Shown: one piece after another, positions 1 to 7,952 of the stretch
Position numbering within the stretch: position 1 is the stretch's first letter
Layout of the letters: every line of letters starts with the position of its first letter
DNA from: Isoperla grammatica
Lineage: Eukaryota > Arthropoda > Insecta > Plecoptera > Perlodidae
Assembly: GCA_945910005.1 (NCBI GenBank)
Contig: OX246743.1
Coordinates: forward strand, 13,994,587-14,058,586
Length of the DNA: 64,000 nt
Reading direction: 5' to 3'
Notes under the pieces: model-generated
What the model was told of the DNA's origin: nothing
Database searches by the model: none
What the model saw: the letters and a program-made list of their open reading frames with translations, nothing else
Made by a program: the position numbers and the translations under genes

Positions 1-112
1 ATAATTAAACATCTTTAATAAAATAATCATATTATCCATAAATGTTGCCTGTATCGATTATGTTATGGTCTCTGGAATACAATGATTTTTATTAGCAAGG
101 CAAACGACTTTT

Positions 113-345
113 CCTGCCCAGGGACTGCTACCTTATCGTGGTGGGCAGGTTTGCGTGCTTTGTTGATCCCGAGAGCTATGCCGGCGGAAGCGTATGCTTC
201 TGGTAGGGCCACCCTAGCCGGACTGATCGAGGAGGAGAATTCAGACGAAGTGCAGTCCACACCCCAATCCCCTTTACTCCCACTCATCGTCTTGATTAGC
301 CAAGCTTCAAAAATATAAGACGTTAAGCCCAAATATCAATCAATC
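113..345 (+). repeat. Retroposon-like repeat, copy 1 (head module plus tail)
   Basis: The head module starts with an 8-bp inverted repeat, cctgccca at 113-120 and tgggcagg at 142-149. A segment containing gctatgccggcggaagcg follows, then a C/T-rich stretch, and then a tail ending in a motif close to gagacgttaagccc and a short ATCA-like run (about 331-345). The same order recurs at 8305-8629, and parts recur elsewhere in the left 9 kb. A conserved 3' end with a short simple-repeat tail is typical of SINEs and non-LTR retrotransposons; I cannot name the family. Both strands stay open for 70-90 codons through the head module, and those translations recur with every copy, so they are not genes. 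Confidence 0.7.
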
Positions 346-389
346 TCAACGTCTTTGAGACGCGAAAATGATTACATCGAAAAACTCAC

Positions 390-1129
390 CGTAAACAGGA
401 ATGGCCAATCTCTACGGATGTCTCGCAGCAAACTCTGGCAGTTAACAGAGTGACGTTGCAAAGGATAAGTATTTCGCATATATTCAAGCACCTGGCCCTC
501 GTCCCGCTGTTCCTCTTCAAACTCATCTTTCAAGCACATTTGTGCACCCTATAGCACGTATTCCTATGAAATATGTAATATATAATTTTTTCCAATTTCA
601 CGAACATTATATAAAAGCGGCAGTCACCGAGTGCAACCAAGTCTCAACACTTGGCATACACTTTACGGTTCTATACCGATCTTTTCTTTTAGTTGCTGGT
701 TGTTTCAATTGTGTGTGTAGCTAAACTCTTTTTTTCTTACGTGGTCAAGTCTCCACTTTATTTGACGATCCATTGGCATGTGGCCTTCGCCAATAGAATC
801 CCCGGAGCTCCACCTGTCTCCAAATGTCAGGGGGTACTTCGAGCAAATGCCCATGGCTATTTTTATGGTGTCTCTCATTGATGGATATTCTTCAATATCC
901 ATCATATCTGCCACAACAATCCTGACTATCTCCGTTCTGTCAGAGGGATCGGCAAACTTACCCTCCCTTGCTGCCCGCATAACATGTGGAGAAAAAATTT
1001 TCCATGGCATTTTATAAAAGAAAAGGCTCTTGGGTTCTGCGTAACGGGATGTTGGTGTTTCTGGAATTGTTGAATTTGCGGTCGGTGTTGCGCTGGCCAG
1101 GGTGGCCGGTAACGGTGAAGATGTGACTC
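390..1129 (-). CDS. Two-exon fragment of an uncharacterised protein with a KYP-type domain
   Basis: Exon 741-1129 encodes a Ser/Thr/Pro-rich lead and then a helical domain with residues such as FSPHVMRAAREGKF, SDRTEIVRIVVADMM and SKYPL. It ends at the donor GTAAGA (GT at 739-740). Exon 390-548 follows an AG at 549-550, encodes an acidic stretch (CLKDEFEEEQRDEGQ) and a segment ending RRDWPFLFT, and ends at the donor GTGAGT (GT at 388-389). Both sides of the 192-bp intron are in phase 0, so the frame runs straight through. The order (Arg-rich helix, 'KYP', acidic linker, 'WPFLF') resembles uncharacterised proteins common in fish and invertebrate genomes, some linked to repeats. Function is unknown. 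The 5' acceptor near 1130 is tentative, and the next downstream exon is not seen; a repeat occupies 113-345. It may be a host gene or an element ORF. Confidence 0.55.
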
Positions 1130-1496
1130 CTTCAAGGGGAGCTTAAATGGAAATGGAAAATCGTACAAGCCCAAAGTGTTAAAACAGATCATCGGTACTC
1201 ATTGCTGCTGCACAAAACTATTGTAACCTAAAGTTTCCCTTAAAAACCAAAATTACAAAACATGTTATCGATGCATAAAAGGCAGAACCTCGTAACCCAC
1301 AAAAAGAAATGTGCTCCCTCCTCCACCTCCACATATTGCGCCAAGATTAATGATTTTTCCCTTAATTTAACAAAATAAGTAATCTGCAAAAGCAATTCGG
1401 TGTTTCCTTTCTGTTAAGGGGCAATTGTGTATGTAGGTAACCAAATAACATGCTTGGCCCAATTGTGAACACACTGAGCATTTATTGAGAAAACTG
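1130..1496. other. Spacer without recognisable gene
   Basis: AT-rich sequence with stops in all frames and no repeat shared with the rest of the window. It could be intronic between the minus-strand open segments at 1497-1652 and 741-1129. Confidence 0.4.
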
Positions 1497-1652
1497 CTAG
1501 CTATAACAATACATGTTGAGTTGACTAAGGTTTACAAGAGACTGAGAATGATCCGAGGCAATAGGCATGAAGTCTGGCGGCTTGTCGTACTGGTAGACAT
1601 ACTTGCCGACAGGTAGCGCCGCTCTCCAGTCTTCATACCATATCGGAGAAAG
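1497..1652 (-). CDS. Possible exon, unrecognised
   Basis: A 51-codon open segment directly follows a candidate acceptor (AG at 1653-1654) and ends in TAG at 1497-1499. A possible donor (GTAAAC) lies about a dozen codons before the stop. The translation is rich in aromatic residues, with IWYEDWRAALPVGKYVYQ and KPPDFMP, which looks like real protein rather than random sequence. I do not recognise a family. It lies upstream of the spliced fragment at 390-1129 on the same strand and could belong to the same transcript, but no phase test was possible. It is short and unsupported by any recognised motif, so confidence is low. Confidence 0.3.
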   Translation of the reverse strand, partial: LSPIWYEDWRAALPVGKYVYQYDKPPDFMPIASDHSQSLVNLSQLNMYCYS

Positions 1653-1808
1653 CTAGCAGTAATTTCAATACTTAGGCCTACTCTTTTTGTATAGTGTCAT
1701 TAATTCAGATGGTGCCAGGTGGACTGTGCATATTGTAATTGTAACCCAATGTTAATATCTCCCGCTGGTAGATCAATGGTGGCTCTGTAGTGAGCAATAC
1801 AACACGAC

Positions 1809-1952
1809 TTAGGCCCGTTTTTTTAAACGGTTAACGGGTTTTAACGGGGCCGTTAGCTGACGGTCCGTAATCTGTAACCAAACAAACCCTATGCAGATAA
1901 CGGACCGTCAGCTAACGGCCCCGTTAATGACCGATCGAAAAACTAGCCCTTA
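1809..1952. mobile_element. Foldback (MITE-like) element
   Basis: The core is an inverted repeat of 32 bp per arm, 1843-1874 against 1894-1925, with one mismatch and a 19-nt spacer. Weaker pairing extends outward, so that ttaggcccgtttttt on the left faces aaaaactagccctta on the right. The arms contain repeated AACGG/CCGTT words. Size and symmetry fit a non-autonomous foldback DNA transposon. TTA-like bases at both outer ends could be a target duplication of Harbinger type, but that is weak. Confidence 0.6.
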
Positions 1953-1966
1953 GATACAAAAGACCT

Positions 1967-2176
1967 TTAAGTACGAATATCTTTCAATATTAAAATATGG
2001 ACAGCGTCAATGAGTAGGTTATCAATATATGCATTACAACTTAGCAACATTTTTCTGGTCTGGTGTAGACGTAGAGGTTTAAGCCAATAAGTGACTGCTT
2101 GCCTATCAAGTTTGTCAAATTCAAACTCGGCAAGAATGGCCAACGTGTCAAAATCTATTTCACGTTTATTTAAAGA
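1967..2176 (-). CDS. Possible exon, unrecognised
   Basis: A 69-codon frame opens after a TGA at 2177-2179 and ends with TAA at 1967-1969. No good start codon is present, so it would be an internal or terminal exon. The translation has an acidic/hydrophobic N-terminal half (KREIDFDTLAILAEFEFDKL) and then DRQAVTYWLKPLRLHQTRKM, which is plausible helical protein. I see no domain I can name. The foldback element lies immediately on its 3' side. It may be transposon-derived or a chance frame. Confidence 0.28.
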   Translation of the reverse strand, partial: SLNKREIDFDTLAILAEFEFDKLDRQAVTYWLKPLRLHQTRKMLLSCNAYIDNLLIDAVHILILKDIRT

Positions 2177-2346
2177 TCATTTTTGAGTTAGTGGCTGAAC
2201 TGGTTTCATCAATTGTGAGAACAATAGTGTCAGTTTTAACATTTTGTGTAGTGGATGTGTGATGAGATAGTGCCGTGAATGTTAAAGGGAGTTAGTTATT
2301 TTCATATAGAATATTAAAGAATATTATAATATTACGCTACGTACCT

Positions 2347-2503
2347 CAGAATTATTGTTCAGTTTTTTACTTACCCTTTGCTAGGCATACCTAGGCCTAG
2401 GCTAGTGCCTACAAGAATTATGCCTTGGTCCTAGAAGAGGTATTAGGCCTAGGCCTATGATTTGTGCTTCAGAATTATTGTACTGTTTCTACTTACCCTT
2501 TGC
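2347..2503. repeat. Direct repeat duplicating a splice-donor region
   Basis: About 35 bp at 2347-2381 (cagaattattgtt, then ttacttaccctttgc) is repeated at 2470-2503 (cagaattattgta, then ctacttaccctttgc), about 123 bp apart. Read on the minus strand, both copies contain GCAAAGG followed by GTAAGT, so the donor of the Myb/SANT-like exon exists twice. A CCTAGGCC-rich tract lies between the copies (about 2384-2458). Confidence 0.6.
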
Positions 2504-2771
2504 ATTTTGAGTTTTTCTTGAAGTCTTTCCACTTCATCTTAATCTCTTCGGTGGTCCTTATAGTTCCTGTCCCCACGGCATTAACGCTTTTTGTTATTTG
2601 CGACCAGCAATGGTCCCTTTTCGCTTTTGTTACTGTCGAACCAAATTTGGCTAACAAAATATTACTGTATTTCTCATGTGCGGTAACCATCGCCTCTACC
2701 TCCTGTCTACTGTACCTAGACTCACGTGTTAGCTTTGCTTCATCCCTTGGTTCCTCCCCTTCAATTTTCAT
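2497..2771 (-). CDS. Myb/SANT-like DNA-binding domain, 5' exon
   Basis: The translation carries the pattern of the Myb/SANT-like domain found in NAIF1-type and Harbinger-associated DNA-binding proteins: YSRQEVEAMVTAHEKY, then CWSQITKSVNAVG, then RTTEEIKMKWKDFKK. The spaced Trp residues and the RT..E.K.KW end are the family signature. The exon ends at the donor GTAAGT (GT at 2495-2496), leaving phase 2. The first ATG in frame is at 2769-2771, but 2751-2899 is repeat-derived, so the apparent N-terminus is partly repeat sequence and the original 5' end is probably lost. In Harbinger elements such a protein is known to act beside the transposase by binding element ends. Here it is on the opposite strand and far from the transposase at 9824-11091, so it more likely comes from another element or a host gene. 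Confidence 0.6.
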
Positions 2772-2899
2772 CACCGCCCTCCTACTTGACCCTTTCCTCC
2801 AAACACCCCCCTAGTTCATCTTCATATATCACCCACTCATTGTCTCGATTAGCCTCGTTGCAAAAATATGAGACGTTAAGCCCAAATATCCATCCATTC
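2751..2899 (+). repeat. Retroposon-like repeat, truncated copy (tail half)
   Basis: Matches the second half of the copy at 8305-8629: the C-rich stretch (ccgccctcctac, ccctttcctccaaaca), then cactcattgtctcgattagc and gagacgttaagccc, then an ATCC-type run. The head module is missing, as in a 5'-truncated retroposon. It overlaps the 5' end of the Myb/SANT-like exon on the other strand. Confidence 0.7.
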
Positions 2900-3123
2900 A
2901 GACATTTTGCAACTAATTAAAACAGTCATCTACAAGTTTCGGACCGTACCCAATATACACACCAAACGCCGTCTATTCAGCATGTCCATTAGAGTTCGAA
3001 GATATTTGAGATTTGTTCTTATATCTAGCTTGCCTGCCATTGGTCGTAATCAAAGTAATTTGCTCATTCGTTGTAATCCATGACGTCATCATAACGTAAC
3101 GTCAGGTAAATGAAGGACTGTTA

Positions 3124-3312
3124 TTGTTATTGACATACTTATGTAACAGATTCAGAAATATCAGCTGCATTTTGCCAGGCTCATCCCATGATGCTCGGGT
3201 CTTATCAGTATCTTCTATCTTCATCAACTCTGATGTGATGATTCCCAAAGCACCAAGAAATATAAATGGCGTTGAAGTTCCCATGATGATTCTCGGGGAT
3301 GCAGTTAATGAA
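3124..3312 (+). pseudogene. PIF/Harbinger transposase relic
   Basis: The plus-strand translation includes LPGSSHDARVLSVSSIF and, about 20 residues later, VEVPMMILGD. These match the middle of the Harbinger (DDE_Tnp_4) transposase, where PGS.HDAR carries the second catalytic Asp and a GD motif follows. The gene at 9824-11091 has the equivalent GYPGSAHDARVFRNS and AGDSAYP. The relic lacks the first Asp region and the Glu region, and it runs into unrelated codons after GD. An AG at the end of cagattcag just upstream may be an old splice acceptor. It is a fragment of a second, older Harbinger copy and cannot be functional. Confidence 0.6.
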
Positions 3313-3382
3313 TGTGAATTATATTGACATATTTTAGAACATGGTTATGATGAAAAAAACAAATAGTACATACTATAATAAT

Positions 3383-3404
3383 CTTGAGCTAGGCTGAGCT
3401 CAAG
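3383..3404. repeat. Short perfect inverted repeat
   Basis: cttgagct at 3383-3390 and agctcaag at 3397-3404, with a 6-nt spacer. It lies just ahead of a repeat tail and may be fortuitous. Confidence 0.4.
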
Positions 3405-3414
3405 TTATCGAGTT

Positions 3415-3480
3415 ATCATCGTCTCGATCAGCCATAGTTGCATAAATATGAGACGTTAAGCCCCATTAATCAAACAATCC
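3415..3480 (+). repeat. Retroposon-like repeat, tail only
   Basis: Contains tcgtctcgatcagccatag, a spacer, then gagacgttaagccc and attaatcaaacaat. This is the conserved tail of the family and its simple-repeat end. Confidence 0.65.
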
Positions 3481-3599
3481 AAGCGACCGACCAACTTGAC
3501 AGTATAAGCGAGAGAATACAACTGACGGCCTACTATCGCGGGATCGGTACAAGCAATCAGTTGGGAAAAATTTAAAAGAGTTTTGGATGAGTACATAGC

Positions 3600-3866
3600 C
3601 TAAAATCTGGAGCACTTCTTGTGCATCATGTAGGACTTACTGTAGATAGCTTTTATAGTTTTTTTCTCCAGGCCTGGGCGTTGGCTGTCGTCTGGACCAG
3701 CAGCAGTCTTACTTTGGCCCCCCTGGTAATTGGTCTTGATCAAGGTTGGCAAATCAAAGAGGTTTACTAGTAGATAGTTGCTAAAAATGCCCGGACTCTC
3801 TGTAGCTTCGGTCTGCGTAAGGTGTGTATTTTCTATCATAATGCCAGTTCCTGGGTAGATCTCAAC
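3600..3866 (-). CDS. BEN-domain-like terminal exon
   Basis: The exon follows a good acceptor (ttttattttgcag, AG at 3867-3868) and ends in TAG at 3600-3602, about 88 codons. The order of features resembles the C-terminal half of a BEN domain: a glycine/isoleucine-rich start (IYPGTGIMIENTHL), then SNYLLVNLFDLPTLIKTN, a loop with basic and glycine residues, and RPGLEKKTIKAIY, comparable to the family's 'RPALDP.K..AI' ending. BEN domains bind DNA or mediate protein contacts in chromatin factors and in some transposon and virus proteins. No upstream exon was identified, though an open minus-strand segment at about 3930-4090 could be one. The call rests on pattern similarity only. Confidence 0.45.
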   Translation of the reverse strand, partial: VEIYPGTGIMIENTHLTQTEATESPGIFSNYLLVNLFDLPTLIKTNYQGGQSKTAAGPDDSQRPGLEKKTIKAIYSKSYMMHKKCSRF

Positions 3867-4088
3867 CTGCAAAATAAAATACCACACATCCCACCTGATA
3901 AACAATACTTTAATAATATGTTTTATAAAATGTTTATTATCATGGAAATGTATTATGTAAAATGTATTTTGATTTACTGAAAATAAATTTCCAATTTGGT
4001 TCGTTCAGGGTTGCAACATTATCGTTGTTCCAGATCCAGGAATGATGATGAGCCCAAAGAATACTCTGATGTAATGCTGCCTTTGTAG
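3867..4088. other. Spacer, possibly intronic
   Basis: AT-rich. The minus strand stays open for roughly 50 codons at about 3930-4090 with Trp/His-rich residues (SILWAHHHSWIW), which I do not recognise. No repeat is shared with the rest of the window. Confidence 0.25.
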
Positions 4089-4176
4089 AGGCATCCTCGT
4101 ATATCCTCGTATATCACCTACTCACCGTCTCGACTAGCCAAAGTTGCACAAATATGATACGTAAAACACAAATATG
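4089..4176 (+). repeat. Retroposon-like repeat, diverged tail
   Basis: A diverged form of the tail (ccgtctcgactagccaaag, then gatacgtaaaacac). Just before it, atcctcgtat is duplicated in tandem at 4093-4114. Confidence 0.5.
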
Positions 4177-4480
4177 ATTGGGATTTTATATATAGTTTAA
4201 AATAACACCCATACACAGTCTTGTTATTGGAGCAATGTGCACAAACCTTTGCTGTCACTTTGTAAGTCTCATTAGGTGTAGCCTACACCTACCATTCCTC
4301 ATATTTTAATTCCCTGTATTATTTAAGGAAACTCGTCCGTCGCAGGATTCCTCTCTTTACAGAAAACAAGAAAACTGATGAAAAAAAGCGTGGGTAAATA
4401 TAAAATAACTTGAAAAGGCCTAGGAGAACACTAATAATATAGAAGCAATGCAAGCATAAGCATAGAAAAACTATTAAAGC
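4177..4480. other. Spacer without recognisable gene
   Basis: AT-rich. I see no reading frame of note and no repeat shared with other parts of the window. Confidence 0.35.
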
Positions 4481-4930
4481 CTACAGGGGTGATCTTTCTC
4501 TTCCTGGTCTAGCTCGACTCCGATGCACTTGGTCAAACTCCAGGTGTTCCTCTTCCCTGGTAGCTCGGGCCTCCTCGAACCGGGCTCGGGCCTTTAAAAT
4601 CTGGAGTTCGACCGACGGGATCTCGGCCCGAGCTACCTCGGCTCGCTCCCGAGCAGCATCGGCACGGGCACGTGATAGAGCAGCGTCCATGTCGGCTCTG
4701 GCTTCACGCATTCGAATGTCGTGCAGCTCGTCTTTCTGCTCTTGTGTCGACTTGAGCTGCGACATTCGAAGCTGGTGTTCCTCACGGACAACACCTAACC
4801 TATTTCTAGCAGTGCCATGGCTAGTTCCATCCCCAGAAACGTTAGCACTGCAAGTGGGAGTAACTCCACTAGTGGCAGAAGAATGCCCCAATGACGGCAC
4901 AGTGCTAAGTTCCGTCAACAAACAAAACAT
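4481..4930 (-). CDS. Charged coiled-coil protein fragment
   Basis: A reading frame of up to 149 codons. After a Ser/Thr-rich lead, about residues 45-135 are almost entirely Glu, Arg, Ala, Lys and Gln in heptad-like spacing (for example HQLRMSQLKSTQEQKDEL and ARADAARERAEVARAEI), which predicts a long coiled coil. The G+C content is clearly above the AT-rich flanks, supporting real coding. A candidate acceptor (gaacttag) lies about 7 codons inside the frame, so the true exon may be about 4481-4911. Such tails are common C-terminal to Myb/SANT-like DNA-binding domains in transposon-derived proteins, where they promote self-association. The Myb/SANT-like exon of this window lies downstream on this strand, so the two are not in the order of one gene. 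Confidence 0.5.
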   Translation of the reverse strand: MFCLLTELSTVPSLGHSSATSGVTPTCSANVSGDGTSHGTARNRLGVVREEHQLRMSQLKSTQEQKDELHDIRMREARADMDAALSRARADAARERAEVARAEIPSVELQILKARARFEEARATREEEHLEFDQVHRSRARPGRERSPL

Positions 4931-5272
4931 CCGAGTATTTAGTTGCTAAAGTTCTCACATAATGTGTTTGAATTAAGACGTACTGGACTGTGTTATTTGC
5001 ATCCACTTCAATACAAATACTGTTACAGTGTTTTTCTCAAAGTTTAGGCAATTTGTTAACCAACACTGTGGACTGAAAGAGTTGCTCTCTTCTTGCAGTG
5101 GGGGATTACGGGAGATCGTTAACGAAATCTTCGAGACAAGCCACCCAATGACCGATGGCCAATGTTGTCATTTTTACGTTTATGCCGTAAATTGTCTACA
5201 TCTTTCGAAAGGAGGAACTTGCCAGTTTATTTAAAAACATATTGTTTGAATTCTTAAGTTTCAATTTTGTGG
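4931..5272. other. Spacer with an unremarkable plus-strand frame
   Basis: A 68-codon plus-strand frame at 5028-5234 has no motif I recognise and no splice context; I treat it as chance. No repeat is shared with the rest of the window. Confidence 0.3.
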
Positions 5273-5659
5273 TCAATTCAATCTCCCATGGGCGCTGCTT
5301 CCTCTGCTGTTAATAGTCTTTAACCTGCATGATTTATATGAGTTGAAATAATGTTGTTTATTGATACCCGTCTGGGCACGGGGAAGAATAGGCCCAGAGT
5401 GATGCTGCTTGTTGTAAGAGGCGACGAAAGGAGTACTGAATTGGTTGTCATTTGCGTGGGACATGCGGTTTAAGAATTCTACTGCGTTGAGTCTACCTTG
5501 GGCCAGTTGCTCATTGGCCCTTCGTATGGCGGCATCCTGGAGCAGGTATCTATCCCGTGGCCTCTCCCGTATTTCCTCCCACCTCGCAACCAGGGTAGAC
5601 TCACGGGTCTCTATCTGGCGGTACGGACGAGTTTGTCTGAGGAATATAAGATGGTGCAT
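5273..5659 (-). CDS. Arginine-rich reading frame, unrecognised
   Basis: Up to 128 codons. The first 75 residues are strongly charged and helical: TRESTLVARWEEIRERPRDR, then LLQDAAIRRANEQLAQGRL, then a Ser/His/Asn-rich region. A candidate acceptor (ttatattcctcag) lies 8 codons after the first ATG, so coding may begin mid-frame as an internal exon. A possible donor (GTATCA) lies before the low-complexity end. It sits between the CACTA relic and the coiled-coil frame on the same strand. Splicing it to the donor at 5797 does not preserve frame (phase 0 against an exon with one leading base), so it is probably not the next transposase exon. It may be a DNA-binding accessory protein of an element; this is not established. 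Confidence 0.35.
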   Translation of the reverse strand: MHHLIFLRQTRPYRQIETRESTLVARWEEIRERPRDRYLLQDAAIRRANEQLAQGRLNAVEFLNRMSHANDNQFSTPFVASYNKQHHSGPILPRAQTGINKQHYFNSYKSCRLKTINSRGSSAHGRLN

Positions 5660-5797
5660 TTAAACTTCTGAATAATAATTACAAGAGCCCCCAATTTCAT
5701 CATCATTGGTGCAAAATTTTCATCATCTAAACACACCTAAGTACATTTGTATTTTAATTTAAAATTGAAAATACAAATTTGTCATTACCACTCTCAC

Positions 5798-6890
5798 CGC
5801 CAATCGCCAATCAGGAACATACTGGGTACCATTGAAAAGTTTTCCCAAAACACCATTAAAATACTCAACAAAAGTTGATGTAGCCCAAAGTGCCCCCCAG
5901 ATTTCAAATGATTGTGGCAGATGGAGTAGAAGATGTAGGTTGAATGTGCAAAACCTTTTACCATACAGGGTTTCTGTTTTTAATACAAACTTCTGGAGAG
6001 CTCTTGAAGCTTTTTCCTTATGATGATCACTTATTCGTTCTTGAAGGAAAAAATAAATGCTAGCTACTTAGAGGTACCAGTGTTTCAGGTACGCCCGTGG
6101 CAAATACTCTTTTAAACATGGTAACGAGTAGTACAATAAGAATGACCGCCATTTACTGGCTTTCACTAGCTTCCGTTCTTCAAGCGATCTAGGTGCCCTT
6201 GTTATCTCAGACGGTGGTCTGATTTGCGTCAGTTTTTCATTTATTTCGTTAATGTGGCCTACTAGAAACCAGTTTTGTGCAGAGTTTGCGCTATCCAGCC
6301 ATTGTGTCACAAACCATCTAACGACACCAAGCAAACCTGCATGCATGTAATCCGGGATGAATGCGTCAATGATATTAAAGTTAGGTACATTCATCAGGGA
6401 TGGAACACTCGGCTTAACACCGTTAATTGTGTTATGTTCCACAGATAACTGGGCATCTCTAAAATGTTGTTGAAAATCCCCGTTCTTCACCAACTGCCAA
6501 TCGAGTTCCTTCTTTAAGGCAAAAGGAACATCCAAAGGCCCCATTAAATTGTTTCAGGTTTTGCAGAAGAGGTCTTGCTACGGAGTCGACACTGGATATA
6601 ACACAATATACTTTGTGGTTTATATCCTCACCATTTTCATCTGCATAAACAATGCCATTTAAATGCAAGTCCTGAAGCTCATTTATAAAGGGTTCCATAA
6701 ATGTGTCCATATTAGGTTTCACCTTACTGTACCAAAGGGCAACCAAAATTATGTGTTTCCTTTGAATTTGGGGTGGTAACTCATTAATTATGACCTGTAA
6801 AGGCCACATGGAACGTTTTGATGTTAGGCGAGAATGTAGTAACTATAGCGGTAATGTTAAATTGAGGTAACTTCGTGACAACTCTTGCAT
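5798..6890 (-). pseudogene. CACTA/Tnp2-type transposase, broken
   Basis: Read from 6890 downward, the translation follows the Tnp2 (Transposase_21) family of CACTA/EnSpm elements: KRSMWPLQVIINELPP, then HIILVALWYSKVKPNM, then FGCSFCLKEG, then FIPDYMHAGLLGVVRWFV (the D.MH.. block), then YLPRAYLKHW, then ETLYGKRF, an LHLLLHLPQSF block and a final FVEYFNGVLGKLFNGTQ. Three lesions are visible. One frame change lies near 6843-6855, before the SKRSMWP block. Another lies at about 6470-6540, between the Cys-containing block and the D.MH block. An in-frame TAA is at 6068-6070. The last part ends near a plausible donor (GTGAGA, GT at 5796-5797). N-terminal and C-terminal parts of the usual protein are missing. 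It is a dead fragment. CACTA elements are best known in plants, but Tnp2-like transposases also occur in animals. Confidence 0.7.
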
Positions 6891-7096
6891 GGATCGGTAT
6901 GATTTTGATGTTGCAGATTGATATGACTGTTGTGAGTCCACTGAACCTCCACCTTAAAAATATAGAAATAATTGAAAGATTTATGTAACAAATCCTAAAA
7001 TACGGTTTTGAAGTAATTTGTCCTACATTTGTACTTGAATTTTATTGTTTTGCATATTTATGTCATTACTTTTTGGCTTTTTTATAGGTTCACTTA

Positions 7097-7291
7097 CTAC
7101 AAAATACAACAATCAATAAGCTGTACAATTTTCATGACATCCTTTGTATAAACGTTTTGAGTTATGGCGTCAGGAGTGATATCAAATGTAGTTCTGAGAT
7201 AACGCGCATTAAAGTTGAACGTTAAATCTGAAGTAGAATATGATGCTTTGAAGTTTGAAGATTTTACAACATCCCAGCACCATAGTCTACA
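7097..7291 (-). CDS. Possible exon, unrecognised
   Basis: A 64-codon frame ends in TAG at 7097-7099. Residues such as FKASYSTSDLTFNFNARYL and DITPDAITQNVYTKDVMKI look like real protein. The preceding sequence continues as plausible protein (VDSPDDVDYGAGM) in another frame, which suggests a frameshifted relic. I cannot assign a family. It lies between the BEL/Pao remnant and the CACTA remnant, both on this strand. Confidence 0.25.
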   Translation of the reverse strand, partial: CRLWCWDVVKSSNFKASYSTSDLTFNFNARYLRTTFDITPDAITQNVYTKDVMKIVQLIDCCIL

Positions 7292-7314
7292 TCATCTGGA
7301 CTGTCTACGGCTTC

Positions 7315-7366
7315 TTGCCTAGGGACTGCTACCTTATCGTGTTGGGCAGGTTTGCATGCTTCGTTC
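7315..7366 (+). repeat. Retroposon-like repeat, head fragment
   Basis: Matches the first 50 or so bases of the head module, including gggactgctaccttatcgtg and gggcaggtttg. It follows directly on the point where the BEL/Pao homology stops, so it may be the element that truncated it. Confidence 0.6.
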
Positions 7367-7835
7367 CGACAACGGAGTCAACTGTTTTATGTTACTCTTG
7401 GCCGTGATTTTCGTTTCTGTTTTAATTGGTTTAATTCTGTCTTGAAAACGTCCGTTTGTTCCTGCTTGACCCACAAATTGTGTGCTGTTTGAAGCTCCTT
7501 TGGTGATAGATGATCATACTGCCGAGATGCTTCTTTTGCCTTACAATTGTTTATGAATCGTACGCAGTAGGCGGTTACACGGATGAGTTTTAAAAGATTA
7601 AATAATTTCTCCAAGATAGAAAATCTCGTTTCTCAACGGCGAATGCTACAGAAGCAAATTTGTGCTCTTCTTTCAAAGCTTCTCTGTCATCTTGATCCAC
7701 ATGGTTTGTTATGAATGGCTGGTCACTTGAACCAAGAGCCGAAAGAACATTCAAGATATCTTGTTTGCTTTTTATATAGGCTACATAACATATTATATTA
7801 TATACCCAAAAAGAAAAGAGTACTATCTGCTTCAC
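7367..7835 (-). pseudogene. BEL/Pao retrotransposon Pol remnant
   Basis: Two overlapping frames give one recognisable stretch. The upper frame ends with DQDDREALKEEHKF and related residues. The lower frame (7387-7614) gives RFSILEKLFNLLKLIRVTAY, then CVRFINN, then LSPKELQTAHNLWVKQEQ. This is the conserved region between the peptidase/RNase H part and the integrase zinc-binding part of BEL/Pao Pol, with its 'S...KL.RVTAY..RF' and 'L...EL..A...W...Q' motifs. A shift near 7595-7625 separates the halves. A further shift near 7390 allows a few more Pol-like residues (NIKQLTP) before the repeat fragment at 7315-7366. Reverse transcriptase, integrase and LTRs are not present. Dead fragment. Confidence 0.55.
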
Positions 7836-7952
7836 CCATTTTTAATAGAACATTTCAATAAAATTCTTCATCAAACTTTGATATCACAAGATGTATAATA
7901 ATAATGTGTTGTTTCGTACCTCTCATATCCGGCAGGCTCTCACAGCATTTGA

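Noticed and set aside
63..332. Minus-strand frame with SSSISPARVALPEAYASAG, recurring at 7855-8184 and 8299-8490, and plus-strand counterparts
   Set aside because: These coincide with copies of the retroposon-like repeat and recur with it on both strands; they are not separate genes.
2464..2814. 116-codon plus-strand frame
   Set aside because: It is the antisense shadow of the Myb/SANT-like exon and the adjoining repeat.
2493..4930. One gene combining the Myb/SANT-like exon and the coiled-coil frame
   Set aside because: On the minus strand the coiled-coil frame, ending in a stop, comes before the Myb exon, which is the wrong order for one protein.
5273..6890. Joining the CACTA relic (donor at 5796-5797) to the frame at 5273-5659 as its last exon
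   Set aside because: The donor is phase 0, while the candidate acceptor exon needs one leading base, so the frame would break; no domain supports the join.
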